Shown here: positions 16,655 through 25,870 of the stretch, piece after piece
How the letters are laid out: each line of letters opens with the position of its first letter
Position numbering within the stretch: the first letter of the stretch is position 1
Assembly: GCA_050946055.1 (NCBI GenBank)
Contig: JBMNUB010000008.1
Coordinates: 1-64,000, forward strand
Direction: 5' to 3'
Source: Fimadaptatus sp050946055
GTDB taxonomy: Bacteria; Bacillota; Clostridia; Christensenellales; Aristaeellaceae
Length of the DNA stretch: 64,000 bases
Translations under genes and position numbers: made by a program
Notes under the pieces: generated by a model
Told to the model about the DNA's origin: nothing
The model's input: only the letters and a program-made list of their open reading frames with translations
Database searches by the model: none

Positions 16655-17938
16655 ATGCTCAAGCGATATGCGGCGCTCATCATGGCGCTGCTGATTATGA
16701 TATGCGCGGGCGCACAGGCTGCGGGCGGCGAGTCCACTCAGGGGCATCCCGCAGTGGGCGGCTGGCAGCTGACCGAATACGAGTTCGATGGTGATAAGTA
16801 CACGGCCGATGACATCGCCGACATGGACGAGCGCATAGAGCTGCGCGCCGATGGCAGCGCACAGCACATGCTGTACGGCGAGACGGAAGAAGGCAGCTGG
16901 CAGCTGAGCGGGGAGACGATAGAGCTGCACACGCCCACCGTCGAGTACACGCTCATGCTCAAGGATGGCAGGCTAATCATGGACGGCGAGGACACCAAGG
17001 CTCGCTTCGAGCGCAGAGCGGATATGTCGCTAAGCTATGACGGCGCACAGGCCATGGCCATGAGCAATGCCGTAAACGGCGGGCTGTTTGCCATAGACGG
17101 CGGCGAGCTGTTCGGCCTTGGCTGGAACGGGCAGGGAAGCGCCATGCTCTCGGTGCGGGCGCTTACCGATGGCGAGACGGTGATGGGCGAGGCGCGGGCG
17201 CTGGATGAAGGCTGTCTTGCGCGCGCACTGAGCTTTGACGGCGACAGGCTCTACTACATACGCGAGGGCGTGTCTGGCGAGAGCGGCATATTCGCCGTAA
17301 ACAGGGATGGCAGCAAGCGCGAGATGCTGCTGGAAGGAGAGTTCCGCGCCATGCAGCTGTATGGCGGCAGGCTGTACTGCTGCGACAGCGCGGGCAAGCT
17401 AAGCAGTATGGCGCTGGACGGCAGCGATGCGCAGGCCATACTGGACGGAGTGGCGCAGTTCTACATGCTGAACGACGAGTGGCTGGTCTACACCGATGCT
17501 AAGCAGGGCTTGCTGCGCATGCACGGCATTGCGGACGGACAGGACGTGCAGGTGAGCGAGCGGCGTGCGGCGCTGCCCGTGCTGCGCGACAGCTATCTGT
17601 ACTTCTATGAGTATCAGTATGCGCCCGACGATGAGCGCGCGGGCAGCGCCGTGATATGCCGCATGGACATGGCGACGCAGCAAGTGGAGCGCGCCTCGAT
17701 GTTCAGCAGCGCGTGCATGGCGTTCAACTCCGCGCATGTGTTCGCCGCCGATGGCTATAAGCTGGGCGACCTCGAAGCGTGGTGGACGCTGGGCAATGTG
17801 AGCGATGCCGCGCCCGGGGTAAGGCCCGTGTACGCCACCGACGAGTATCTGGTATCGCTGGTGTACGAAAGCGGCATGGCGGTGCGCGTGGAGGTGGAGC
17901 GCTTGAGTGACCGCGCGGCTTCCAGCGCTAATGCCTGA
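16655..17938 (+). CDS. Secreted protein: lipocalin-like domain plus DUF5050-like propeller
   Basis: About 427 residues. Signal peptide MLKRYAALIMALLIMICAGA. Residues about 30-120 (GGWQLTEYEFDG, GSWQLSGETIELHTPTVEYT) look like the small lipocalin-like or META-like beta-barrel domain found in clostridial exported proteins. The rest shows repeated strand pairs with LYYIREG, GRLYCCDSAGKLSSMALDGS and DEWLVYTDAKQGLLRMHG, as in DUF5050/six-bladed propellers. Start chosen after GGAGGTGGAG; a TATAAT lies at 16616. Substrate and role unknown. Confidence 0.75.
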   Translation: MLKRYAALIMALLIMICAGAQAAGGESTQGHPAVGGWQLTEYEFDGDKYTADDIADMDERIELRADGSAQHMLYGETEEGSWQLSGETIELHTPTVEYTLMLKDGRLIMDGEDTKARFERRADMSLSYDGAQAMAMSNAVNGGLFAIDGGELFGLGWNGQGSAMLSVRALTDGETVMGEARALDEGCLARALSFDGDRLYYIREGVSGESGIFAVNRDGSKREMLLEGEFRAMQLYGGRLYCCDSAGKLSSMALDGSDAQAILDGVAQFYMLNDEWLVYTDAKQGLLRMHGIADGQDVQVSERRAALPVLRDSYLYFYEYQYAPDDERAGSAVICRMDMATQQVERASMFSSACMAFNSAHVFAADGYKLGDLEAWWTLGNVSDAAPGVRPVYATDEYLVSLVYESGMAVRVEVERLSDRAASSANA

Positions 17939-17944
17939 TGCGAT

Positions 17945-18470
17945 AGCTGGCGCATAGCGTGTGATGGCAAGAGCATTGACATCCGCAGGTGCAATATGTA
18001 TGGCAAAGCGGCACGCACCGGCTTTTGAGTCGGCACGCGCCGCTTGTGCTTTGGTTGAGGTTGGAGTAGTGCTTCTCCGCGCTATTGTATTTTGCCCATG
18101 CTGCATCAGGAGGGCGGATTTACATGGCTGTGTGCGCACGGCAAAGCGGCACGCACCGGCTTTTGAGTCGGCACGTGCCGCTTGTGCTTTGGTTTAGGCT
18201 AGAGTAGCGCTTCTTCGCGCTATTGTATTTTGCCCATGCTGCATCAGGAGGGCGGATTTACATGGCTGTGTGCGCATGGCAAAGCGGCACGCACCGGCTT
18301 TTGAGTCGGCACGTGCCGCTTGTGCTTTGGTTGTCATATGAAGCGATTCGTGAGCTTATTGTACATTGCCCATGTTACAGTGGGCAGGTATATTTGATAT
18401 GATGCGACGTGCATAACAAAGCGGCATGCGCTGGCCTTTGGGTCAGAACATGCCGCTCTTAGTTTTGTGC
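17945..18470. repeat. 138-bp tandem repeat built on a hairpin, about 3.8 copies
   Basis: GCAAAGCGGCACGCACCGGC starts at 18003, 18141 and 18279, and a diverged copy begins near 18416. Each unit holds AAGCGGCACG...CGTGCCGCTT, a long-stem hairpin. In the last copy the stem reads GCGGCATG/CATGCCGC, so both sides changed together; the first copy carries one mismatch. Units also share CATCAGGAGGGCGGATTTACATGG. The array fills the convergent gap between the propeller gene and the HAD gene and probably includes bidirectional terminators. Confidence 0.9.
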
Positions 18471-18499
18471 AAAAAGCTATGCCACTTATGACAAGCGCC

Positions 18500-19213
18500 T
18501 TAGCGCAATGCAGGCAGCGCCTGCGCAAAGGCTTCGAAGTCGGCAAAGCTGCCGTGGCGGTAATTGCCAAGCTGCGCGGGATCGCCTTCCAGCGCGTCAG
18601 CCACTATGTAGACCTCGCAGCCCAGATGAGCGGCGCATGCGTCGTCGGTCAGGCTGTTGCCCACCATAAGGCACTGCTCGGGCGCGCGCCCTATCTTTGC
18701 AAGTATCTCGCGGTAATAGCCCAGTGCTGGCTTGCAGTACGTGCAGTTGCCGTAGTCCGTGACCAGATCGAAGTCGTCGGGCGATAGTTCCAGCCAGCCG
18801 AGGCGTGAGCGCGTGCCGGGCGCGGGCAGCATGGGGTTGTTGGCCAGCACCAGCCGATAGCCCTTGGCGCGCAGCATCTCTATCAGCGCGCGGCGATTCA
18901 CGTTTATGCCCAGCAGCTCGCGCGTCTTGTTGAACTCGCCGGAGTAGAACTCGTCGCACACAGGCTCTATGCGGCGCGCATCCGTGCCCAGCAGCTGAGT
19001 AAAGCCGTCCCAGAACGCCTCGCAGTTGGTGCGCGAGCCGTCGTTTTTAACCATGAAGGCCATGCCGTATTTTAGCCCGCGCATGAAGTCCTCGGGCGCA
19101 AAGCCATGCGGTGCGACCTTGGCACACAGCAGCTTGAAGTAGGTGCGGGTGAATGCGCCGTTTTCCACGGGCAGAAGCGTGCCATCCATGTCCAGAAGTA
19201 TCGTATCTATCAT
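18500..19213 (-). CDS. HAD-family hydrolase
   Basis: 237 residues. Motif I LLDMDGTLLP (residues about 5-14) supplies the nucleophile and general-acid Asp; motif II is in VLANNP; a Lys before PALGYYREI and MVGNSLTDDACAAHLG give motifs III and IV. A phosphatase acting on an unknown small phosphorylated metabolite. The start ATG follows GAGGG; the longer frame upstream lacks support. A TATAAT on the minus strand lies at 19249-19244. Confidence 0.85.
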   Translation of the reverse strand: MIDTILLDMDGTLLPVENGAFTRTYFKLLCAKVAPHGFAPEDFMRGLKYGMAFMVKNDGSRTNCEAFWDGFTQLLGTDARRIEPVCDEFYSGEFNKTRELLGINVNRRALIEMLRAKGYRLVLANNPMLPAPGTRSRLGWLELSPDDFDLVTDYGNCTYCKPALGYYREILAKIGRAPEQCLMVGNSLTDDACAAHLGCEVYIVADALEGDPAQLGNYRHGSFADFEAFAQALPALR

Positions 19214-19571
19214 TCTTTGCCCTCGCTTATTCTTTATGACCATATTATAGCGCGGCAATGCGGCGCGCACTTTGTCCCTGCGTCATGATGATGTTATTAT
19301 GAGATGCGCTTGAAAACCGGGCAAACGCCGCGTCAGGCTATGTGCCGGCCTGTGCATCGGCGCGCATGTAGGCGCGGACGCAGGCGCAGGTGCGGGAGCA
19401 GCGCATGCGGCAAAAGGGAGCGCGGCAACAGGCGCTGCCGCGCTCATCCAAGCGATATGGGCAATCACGCGCGCCGAACATTCGCAAATGTACGCCGGAC
19501 ATGACTGGAGCTATGGCGCGCAGTGAACTCCCGCTGCCTGCGCCCAGGAAATCGGCATCGCCGTGCGCGCA
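19214..19571. other. Intergenic region, no gene seen
   Basis: Contains the upstream region of the HAD gene and the region after hydF. Open frames on both strands are GC-driven and lack ribosome sites. A ACATTCGCAAATGTAC-like partial palindrome near 19478-19495 is the only structure noted. Confidence 0.4.
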
Positions 19572-20750
19572 TCACTGCTCGGTAGTGAGCCCCAGCGGGC
19601 GTATGCTGCGCTCCAGCACGCCGTGCAGCGCGGCTATCAGTATGCCGTAGTTGATGAACGGCACGCCCTGATCTTTGGCGCAGTTCATGCGGTAGCTGAC
19701 TTCGCGCGGGTTGAGCATGCAGCCGCCGCAGTGTATCACCATGCGATAGGGGGTGAGGTCGTCGGGGAACTCCGTGCCGCTGGTGCGGTCTATCACGAAG
19801 TCCTTGCCGGTGTACTCGCGCAGCCAGCGCGGTATCTTGACCGTGCCTATGTCGTCGCACTGGCGGTGATGCGTGCAGCCCTCGCATATGAGCAGCCTGT
19901 CGCCGTCGCGCAGCGTGGGCAGGGTCTTGATCGCATCTATCGCCGCGCCGAGGAAGCCGCGCTGGCGGGCAAACAGTATCGAGAAGGAGGTGAGCGGCAC
20001 GTCCTCGGGCAGGTCGCGCGCCACGCGCCCGAACGCCTGCGAGTCGGTTATGACTATGCGCGGGCGGACGCGCAGCATGTCCAGCGCCGATTTCAGCTCC
20101 TCGGGCTGCACGAGCGGAGCGATGCCGTGATTGTCCAGTACCTCGCGCATGACCTGCTGCTGGGGCAGTATCATGCGCCCCTTGGGCGCGGCACTGTCTA
20201 TGGGCGTCACCAGCAGGCATACGTCGCCGCTTGCGCACAGCCCCTCCATTATGCGGGGCGGTTCGGGCAGCTTGAGCGCGGCTATGCGCTCCTTTAGCTC
20301 ATGTATGCCCGCGCCGGTCGCGGCGCTCACGGCGATAGCGCCTTCGGGCGCGGGGGCGAGGTCGGTCTTGTTGTATACTACGAGATAGGGTATGCCCTTA
20401 TTCTCGATTCGCGCTATCAGGCTGCGCTCCTCATCGCCCAGCCCCAGGGCAGGGTCGGCGATTATAAGCGCTATATCGGTCTTGTTCAGCACCTGCACGG
20501 CCTTGCGCACGCGCTTTGCGCCCAGCTCGCCCTCGTCGTCCAGACCGGGCGTGTCGAATATGACCACCGGCCCCATGGGCAGCAGCTCCATGGTCTTGGA
20601 GACAGGGTCGGTGGTGGTGCCGAGCTGTTCGGACACTATGGACAGCTCCTGACCGGTCAGCGCGTTCATTATGCTGGATTTACCGGCATTGCGCCTGCCG
20701 AATATGCCTATGTGGACTCTTGCTGAGGTGGGGGTGGAATTCATGCTCAT
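19572..20750 (-). CDS. hydF: [FeFe]-hydrogenase H-cluster maturation GTPase HydF
   Basis: 392 residues. HydF is the scaffold GTPase on which the 2Fe subcluster of [FeFe] hydrogenase is built with HydE and HydG. P-loop GRRNAGKSS (residues about 15-23), switch TTTDP, Walker B DTPGLDD and NKTD specificity motif are visible. The C-terminal domain holds the cluster ligands in CTHHRQC and HCGGCML, matching the CxH...HCxxC pattern. I start at ATG 20750, 9 nt after GAGGAG. HydE and HydG are not in the window. Its presence marks an anaerobe with hydrogen metabolism. Confidence 0.95.
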   Translation of the reverse strand: MSMNSTPTSARVHIGIFGRRNAGKSSIMNALTGQELSIVSEQLGTTTDPVSKTMELLPMGPVVIFDTPGLDDEGELGAKRVRKAVQVLNKTDIALIIADPALGLGDEERSLIARIENKGIPYLVVYNKTDLAPAPEGAIAVSAATGAGIHELKERIAALKLPEPPRIMEGLCASGDVCLLVTPIDSAAPKGRMILPQQQVMREVLDNHGIAPLVQPEELKSALDMLRVRPRIVITDSQAFGRVARDLPEDVPLTSFSILFARQRGFLGAAIDAIKTLPTLRDGDRLLICEGCTHHRQCDDIGTVKIPRWLREYTGKDFVIDRTSGTEFPDDLTPYRMVIHCGGCMLNPREVSYRMNCAKDQGVPFINYGILIAALHGVLERSIRPLGLTTEQ

Positions 20751-20829
20751 ACTGCGTATCTCCTCGCCCGGGCAGGCGATGCCTTCCCGTAAGTATGCCG
20801 CCGAACATAACAGCGGGCGGCCTATGCAT

Positions 20830-20858
20830 ATTATATAACCATTTTTTCCGCCGTTCAA
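20830..20858 (-). promoter_or_regulatory. Promoter of hydF
   Basis: Minus-strand TTGAAC (20858-20853), 17-bp spacer, TATAAT (20835-20830), about 80 nt before the start. Confidence 0.6.
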
Positions 20859-20963
20859 GCGCATGAAGCGCAGATAAGGCCCTAAATGCGCAAATTCCCG
20901 AAAGCGAACGCGCCGCTTCCGGGAAAGATGTGCAATAGTATGGCTCTGTGTGCCAGATGCCGC

Positions 20964-21110
20964 GATGAGGGCTAAAGCCCCGCGCCAAAGGACATTGCCG
21001 CGCCCGGCACCCTCGCGATGGCCGCTGATGAGGGCTAAAGCCCCGCGCCAAAGGACATTGCCGCGCCCGGCACCCTCGCGATGGCCGCTGATGAGGGCCG
21101 AAGCCCCGCG
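20964..21110. repeat. 63-bp tandem repeat, about 2.3 copies
   Basis: GATGAGGGCTAAAGCCCCGC starts at 20964 and 21027 with identical units, and a third begins at 21090 with GGGCCGAAGCCC replacing GGGCTAAAGCCC, so the GGGC/GCCC mini-hairpin survives the change. The rest of 20859-21308 holds GCATCTGAG(A/C)AGGCGGC repeats at about 21134 and 21192 and no gene. Confidence 0.88.
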
Positions 21111-21308
21111 CCAAAATGACAGCCCGGCGCACGCATCTGAGAAGGCGGCGCTTATGCGCGCAGCAGCATATGCGCCCGCGCACGAAGCCTATGCATCTGA
21201 GCAGGCGGCACTTAGTCGTGTAAACGCCGTCAACGCCGCGCCGCTGGCCCGCCTGTTGACTGTGCATTTGCCTAGGGCGGGCGGTCTCCGTCCAATAGCG
21301 CGCCGGTC

Positions 21309-22622
21309 TTACTCTACATCGCGCACGACCGGCCTTTCCGCCACCAGCCTCAGCACGAGGTCGGTGCGAGCTTCGTCTATCAGCGACTTGGGCAGGTGCA
21401 GTCGCAAGCCCCGCGCATCCTGCTCAAAGGGTATCTGCTCGCCGGTCAGCGCATGGCACTTTGCGAAGCGGTTGCCTGTGGCGGGCAGGGTCATGCCGTC
21501 AAAGCGCGCCGCGTCCAGCACGTGCAGATATACCGTGTCATCGCGGTACACCGAGCCGAATACGCCGTCCACCGGCTGCCATATGCCCGCGCGCGTGCCG
21601 AATATCGACTCGCTGTTGGCGCGCACGAACTCGCCCAGCGCCGCAAACAGCTGCTTGACCGCATCCGGCACATGGCCGTTCGCGTCCGGGCCTATGTTCA
21701 GCATCAGATTGCCGCCGCGGCAGATTACGTTTGCCAGCATGCGTATTATCACGTCGGGCGAGTAGACCATGGCGTCGGGCTGATAGCCCCATGCATCACC
21801 CGTGGTCATGCACTTCTCCCAAGGCTCGTCTATTATCTGACCATTTATCTCATGCGGGCCTTCGTCGCACTGGAAGTCGCCTATGTAGCCCGAGCGCGGC
21901 GACATAATTATGCCGGGCTGATGGCGGCGCACCATGCGGCACAGCTCCATCGGGTCCCACAGCCATGCGGCCTGCCAGTCTGTGCCGCTGTGCGCCAGCC
22001 AGCCGCCGTCGTACCAGAGTATGCTTATGTCGCCGTAGCGCGTCATCAGTTCCTCTATCTGGGCATGGCACTGGCGCTTCATGGCCTGAGCGCTCTCGGG
22101 CTGGCCGTCGGGGTCGAAGTAGCCGGGGAAGCGCCAGTCCATGGGCGAGTAGTACAGGCCGGGCTTTATTCCTGCTTCGCGGCAGGCATTTACGTAAGCG
22201 CCCACGTAGTCGCGCCCCTGAGTATGCCCGGCATCGAAGTCTAAGTGGCTCGCGTCGCTGTTCCACATGGCAAAGCCGTCGTGATGGCGCGTGACCATGA
22301 CCGCATAGCGGCAGTTGGCGGACTTGGCGACGCTAAGCCACTCGCGGGCGATGTCGTCGGGCTGGGAATCGACGGCAAACTCATTCACGAGCCCCGCATA
22401 CTCCTCGCGATCCCACTTGCCGTTAAAGTACTCCCATTCGCCCTTGCCGGGTATGGCATACAGTCCCCAGTGTATGAACATGCCCAGCTTGCAGTCGCGC
22501 CACCACTTCTTCTGTTCCTCGTCAAGCTCGATGTCGGGCGCGGTGTAGCCGCCGCGTTCGCTGAAGTGAACGGTGCTTTGATACTTGGGGAGCTTTACGA
22601 ATTCCGCGTCATAAGGCTTCAT
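21309..22622 (-). CDS. Alpha-L-fucosidase (GH29)
   Basis: 437 residues. Removes terminal L-fucose from glycans by a retaining mechanism. Motifs: WWRDCKLGMFIHWGLYA near residue 40, MVTRHHDGFAMW (substrate-binding His pair), and ILWYDGGW holding the catalytic nucleophile Asp. No signal peptide, so it probably acts in the cytoplasm on imported oligosaccharides. Start follows GGAGGAAAG. It is on the same strand as the sulfatase located upstream, separated by a 61-bp repeat array; together they fit use of host mucin or sulfated fucosylated glycans (inference). Confidence 0.93.
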   Translation of the reverse strand: MKPYDAEFVKLPKYQSTVHFSERGGYTAPDIELDEEQKKWWRDCKLGMFIHWGLYAIPGKGEWEYFNGKWDREEYAGLVNEFAVDSQPDDIAREWLSVAKSANCRYAVMVTRHHDGFAMWNSDASHLDFDAGHTQGRDYVGAYVNACREAGIKPGLYYSPMDWRFPGYFDPDGQPESAQAMKRQCHAQIEELMTRYGDISILWYDGGWLAHSGTDWQAAWLWDPMELCRMVRRHQPGIIMSPRSGYIGDFQCDEGPHEINGQIIDEPWEKCMTTGDAWGYQPDAMVYSPDVIIRMLANVICRGGNLMLNIGPDANGHVPDAVKQLFAALGEFVRANSESIFGTRAGIWQPVDGVFGSVYRDDTVYLHVLDAARFDGMTLPATGNRFAKCHALTGEQIPFEQDARGLRLHLPKSLIDEARTDLVLRLVAERPVVRDVE

Positions 22623-22684
22623 ATGCTTTCCTCCGAATATATGCTTATGTCAAGCGCGCTGGGGCGCTTTAAACCATTGTGCAT

Positions 22685-22935
22685 GCGGTATGTCACCGCT
22701 TGCGCATGCAATCCCATAAGCGCAGGCTTATGCGGTATGTCCCGCGAGCAGGCGAACCGCTTGCGCATGCAATCCCATAAGCGTCGGCTTATGCGGTATG
22801 TTCCGCATTAAGGCGAACCGCTTGCGCATGCAATCCCATAAGCGTCGGCTTATGCGGTATGTCCCGCATGCAGGCGAACCGCTTGCGCATGCAATCCCAT
22901 AAGCGTCGGCTTATGCGGTATGTCCCGCATTAAGG
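22685..22935. repeat. 61-bp tandem repeat, about 4 copies
   Basis: CCGCTTGCGCATGCAATCCC starts at 22696, 22757, 22818 and 22879. Each unit contains CATAAGC-4 nt-GCTTATG, a perfect 7-bp hairpin whose loop varies (GCAG or GTCG), and a TATGTCCCGC tail. The array lies between the sulfatase stop and the fucosidase start, so it would be transcribed if they form an operon. Confidence 0.9.
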
Positions 22936-23065
22936 CGAAATGCCCATGGCCTGCGCAGAGCGGCGCTCATGCCAAGCGGCAAGGCTGATTCTGAGGCGGC
23001 GCATGCGCGCATGTGCCGCGAACGGGTGCGCATGCAAGTGCATTGCAGCTGCCACATGCGCGGGC

Positions 23066-24532
23066 TTAGCTGCGCTTAGGCGTAGTTATCTTGGGCGCGG
23101 GCGCGTAGTTGTCCAGCCTGCCGGAACTTGCGCCTGCGCGGTCAAGCTGGCCGGAGCCTGTCACCGGCTCGCGCGAACCGTCAAGCTCGGGCAGCGAATG
23201 CTCATTAAACCACTTAAACAGCCGCGTGCGCATCTCAAGCGCTATGGATGAGTACTCGGGCAGGCCGTATAGGTTGTGCTCCTCGCCGGGGTCGTTCAGC
23301 ATGTCGTACAGCTCGTTGGGGCCATAGGCATAGCGGTGGACGTACTTGTATCGCTCGGTGCGCAGCATGCGCGTGGGGCCATACTCGTCGTATACCACGG
23401 CGCAGCGCTCGGGCGCGGCCTCGCCCAGCAGCATGGGCAGGAAGCTCATGCCGGGGCGCAGGGGATCGTCATCGGGGTGCGCGCCCGCCAGCTCGCACAG
23501 CGTGGGGAACAGGTCGCAGGCGCTGACCGGCTCGCTCCTGCGCGAACCCGCGGCTATGCCGGGCATGCGCGCTATAAACGGCACCTTGATGGCGCTGTCG
23601 TACATGTTCATGGGCCATGTGCCGTTGCCCTTGCCCCATACGCCGTGATGCCCCATGCTCATGCCGTTGTCGGCGGTGAATATGACAAGCGTGTCGTCGG
23701 CTATGCCCAGCTCGTCCAGCCTGTCAAGCAGCCGGCCTATGCCCGCGTCCATGGCGGTTATGGCGGCGAAGTAGCCGGTCAGGTTCTCGCGGCGGCGCGG
23801 CGTGCCGTATACGGGGCCGGTTATCATGTTGTCGTGGTCAGGCACATCGGGTATGGAGGCGAAGTCGCAGTCGCGATACAGGTCGAGGTACTCGCGCGGA
23901 TGATGCTCCTCGCCCCAGGGCGCGTGCGGCGCGGTGTAGTTCACGCTCAGGAAGAAGGGCGCGTCCTGCGCGGCCAGCTCGTCCAGGAACTTAAGCGCGT
24001 TCTCGGTGAACAGGTCGGTCACGTATTCACCGTGGCGCATGGATATGCGGCCATCCTCTATTATGTCGGGATGATAGTAGCAGCAGCCGCCCTTGCCGAT
24101 TGTGTACCACTTGTCAAAGCCGTGCTGCGGGCGCATGCTGTCGCCCAGATGCCACTTGCCGCTCAGCGCGCATACGTATCCCGCGCGCGCCAGCTCATCG
24201 GTGAAGGCGGGTATGCCGTCCGTATAGGCGATGGGCTCGCGCTCTTCGGCGTTGGAATAGGGATTGTCCAAATCCTTGCACACCTCGGAGGACAAGTTGC
24301 CCGAGGCCAGCCAGTCGTGTACGCCGTGCGCGGAGGGCATGCGTCCGGTGAGCAGCGAAGCGCGCGCGGGAGAGCATACGGGCGAGGCACAGTAGAAGCT
24401 GTCCAGCATCATGCCTTCGCGCGCCAGCCGGTCGAGCGAGGGCGTTATCAGCTCGGGCGTGCCTGCGCAGTGCATGGCCCACGCGCCCTGATCGTCGGAA
24501 AGTATGAACAGTATATTGGGCCGATGTGTCAC
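23066..24532 (-). CDS. Sulfatase (Cys-type, arylsulfatase family)
   Basis: About 488 residues. Hydrolyses sulfate esters. Metal ligands in ILSDDQGAW (Asp13, Asp14) and the formylglycine motif CSPAR with Cys about 53 are present, plus FTADNGMSMGHHG near the middle. The Cys type in an anaerobe needs an anSME radical-SAM maturase, which is not in this window. No signal peptide, so cytoplasmic. The best start is a GTG 7 nt after GGAGG; upstream ATGs in the same frame lack a site. Works plausibly with the fucosidase on sulfated glycans. Confidence 0.9.
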   Translation of the reverse strand: MTHRPNILFILSDDQGAWAMHCAGTPELITPSLDRLAREGMMLDSFYCASPVCSPARASLLTGRMPSAHGVHDWLASGNLSSEVCKDLDNPYSNAEEREPIAYTDGIPAFTDELARAGYVCALSGKWHLGDSMRPQHGFDKWYTIGKGGCCYYHPDIIEDGRISMRHGEYVTDLFTENALKFLDELAAQDAPFFLSVNYTAPHAPWGEEHHPREYLDLYRDCDFASIPDVPDHDNMITGPVYGTPRRRENLTGYFAAITAMDAGIGRLLDRLDELGIADDTLVIFTADNGMSMGHHGVWGKGNGTWPMNMYDSAIKVPFIARMPGIAAGSRRSEPVSACDLFPTLCELAGAHPDDDPLRPGMSFLPMLLGEAAPERCAVVYDEYGPTRMLRTERYKYVHRYAYGPNELYDMLNDPGEEHNLYGLPEYSSIALEMRTRLFKWFNEHSLPELDGSREPVTGSGQLDRAGASSGRLDNYAPAPKITTPKRS

Positions 24533-24672
24533 ATGACCACCTCCATATATTGCTTCATACATTGTACCACATTTTTGAGCCGCGCGCACGGCGTATGAGC
24601 GGGCGGGCAAAAAATAAGCGGCCGATGCGCGCTTGCATCGACCGATAAAGCAATTTTGCGTATGAATCCGGG

Positions 24673-24860
24673 TTATTCTGCGCAATACCTGTCGCAGAAG
24701 TCATTTAGGCAATACACCACGAGTTGTCTGCCGCTTTCATTATTCTGAATGAATTCAATCTCGGTTTTGCTGAAAATTGCATCATCCATATTTTGTATGT
24801 TGATACGCATGAGTTGCTTTGCAGGCGAATATACTCTGCCACATAACAAACTTAATACCA
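24673..24860 (-). pseudogene. C-terminal remnant, paralogue of the 25.1-25.8 kb gene
   Basis: The frame ends GRQLVVYCLNDFCDRYCAE. The same ending, GRQLVTDYLRNFCDRYCAD, can be read in a shifted frame of the neighbouring gene (stop at 25228). Upstream, DDAIFSKTEIEF matches SEAICLAKTELQI of that gene, but about 30 residues in the middle are missing and there is no signal or membrane helix. I read this as a truncated, internally deleted copy. Its 5' boundary is blurred by the overlapping small gene. Confidence 0.5.
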
Positions 24861-24862
24861 TG

Positions 24863-25111
24863 CTATAATGCCTTCGTCCAGTAGATGTTCTCTTTACAGA
24901 ACTTCTCGAGCCGCCTAACGAGCTTAAATGCATATATTCGCGACTTATCATCGGGCGAAAGTTCAACTATTTCGATTTCCCCGTTCTCTTTGTTTACTGA
25001 TACAATACCCGGAACTTCGTCATGCTCCGGATAATGCGCAATCCCATTTTCTACTCTATCTAGCACATATCTGAGCATTCCATCACTCTTTTTATGTCTT
25101 ACAATATCCAT
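24863..25111 (-). CDS. Small protein of unknown function
   Basis: 82 residues, charged, starting MDIVRHKKSDGMLRYVLDRV and ending near EKFCKENIYWTKAL. The frame shows protein-like amino acid use and lower GC than the core genes. The start is uncertain: a GTG lies 6 nt upstream and no clear ribosome site is visible. It sits between two related gene copies on the same strand; small immunity-like genes often occur in such patches, but nothing in the sequence proves that. Confidence 0.45.
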   Translation of the reverse strand: MDIVRHKKSDGMLRYVLDRVENGIAHYPEHDEVPGIVSVNKENGEIEIVELSPDDKSRIYAFKLVRRLEKFCKENIYWTKAL

Positions 25112-25138
25112 CGTCACTATAAATATCTATGAAGCCAT

Positions 25139-25789
25139 TCACCAAAATGTCCTGCATATCGAAGCCAACTTGCCGCATATGAAACGCGGTCTGCTGTCTG
25201 TGTTTAGATCATGCGTTCCGCAATCAATCAGCGCAATACCTGTCGCAGAAGTTGCGGAGGTAATCTGTGACCAGCTGCCTGCCGCCGAACAGGTCGGGGT
25301 GTACCATGATATTTCCATTATGCAGGAGCCCTTTTTGATGTACACTTCCTGATAAAAGTGATTGCCATCCGCAAAGTCAAAGTCTTCGAGGTTTATTTGC
25401 AATTCAGTCTTGGCGAGGCATATTGCTTCGGATTGGAGGTTCGCGCCGTTGCGCGACCATAGAACCTGCACAAAGGGCGTGGCAAATTGGGAGCGGTCTG
25501 CATACCCCACAAAGAAGGAACTGCGCTCGTCAAAGGGCAGTTCGCTTTCAATCGATCTGTCCACAAAGCCGTCCGCTATCATGTCTTCAAAGCTGCCGGT
25601 CAGCTTGTCGAAGTCCAGACTGTCCACAAGCTCCTGCGGCACGCTCCATGCCCAGCCGCCCCTCACCAGCTTGCTGTACGCCCACAGCGATATGAGCAGC
25701 GCAAACACCAATAGCACGACGCTTACCCGCATGATCACCTTCCAGAGGGTATTGGCCTTGTTTGGCACTTTGCCCAGCATGTCCTGCAT
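25139..25789 (-). pseudogene. Membrane-anchored protein, probably frameshifted near the C-terminus
   Basis: 216 residues as read. AAGGAGG lies 7 nt before the ATG. One transmembrane helix (about residues 16-38, VSVVLLVFALLISLWAYSK) is followed by an extracytoplasmic domain. After KKGSCIME the frame turns into low-quality sequence, while another frame reads HNGNIMVHPDLFGGRQLV and ends NFCDRYCAD at a stop at 25228, matching the remnant at 24673. A one-base loss at the AAAAAGGG run (about 25330-25340) would explain it. Family unknown. Confidence 0.6.
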
Positions 25790-25870
25790 ATGCCCGCCTC
25801 CTTGCTGCGCGGTGTGGCACATTATGCCGCCCTATATTAAACGCAGTTTACCATACGCCCGCAGGCGGTG

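Noticed and set aside
22685..22935. Possible CRISPR array
   Set aside because: Units are contiguous with no unique spacers between them, and no cas genes are nearby. The same applies to the other tandem arrays.
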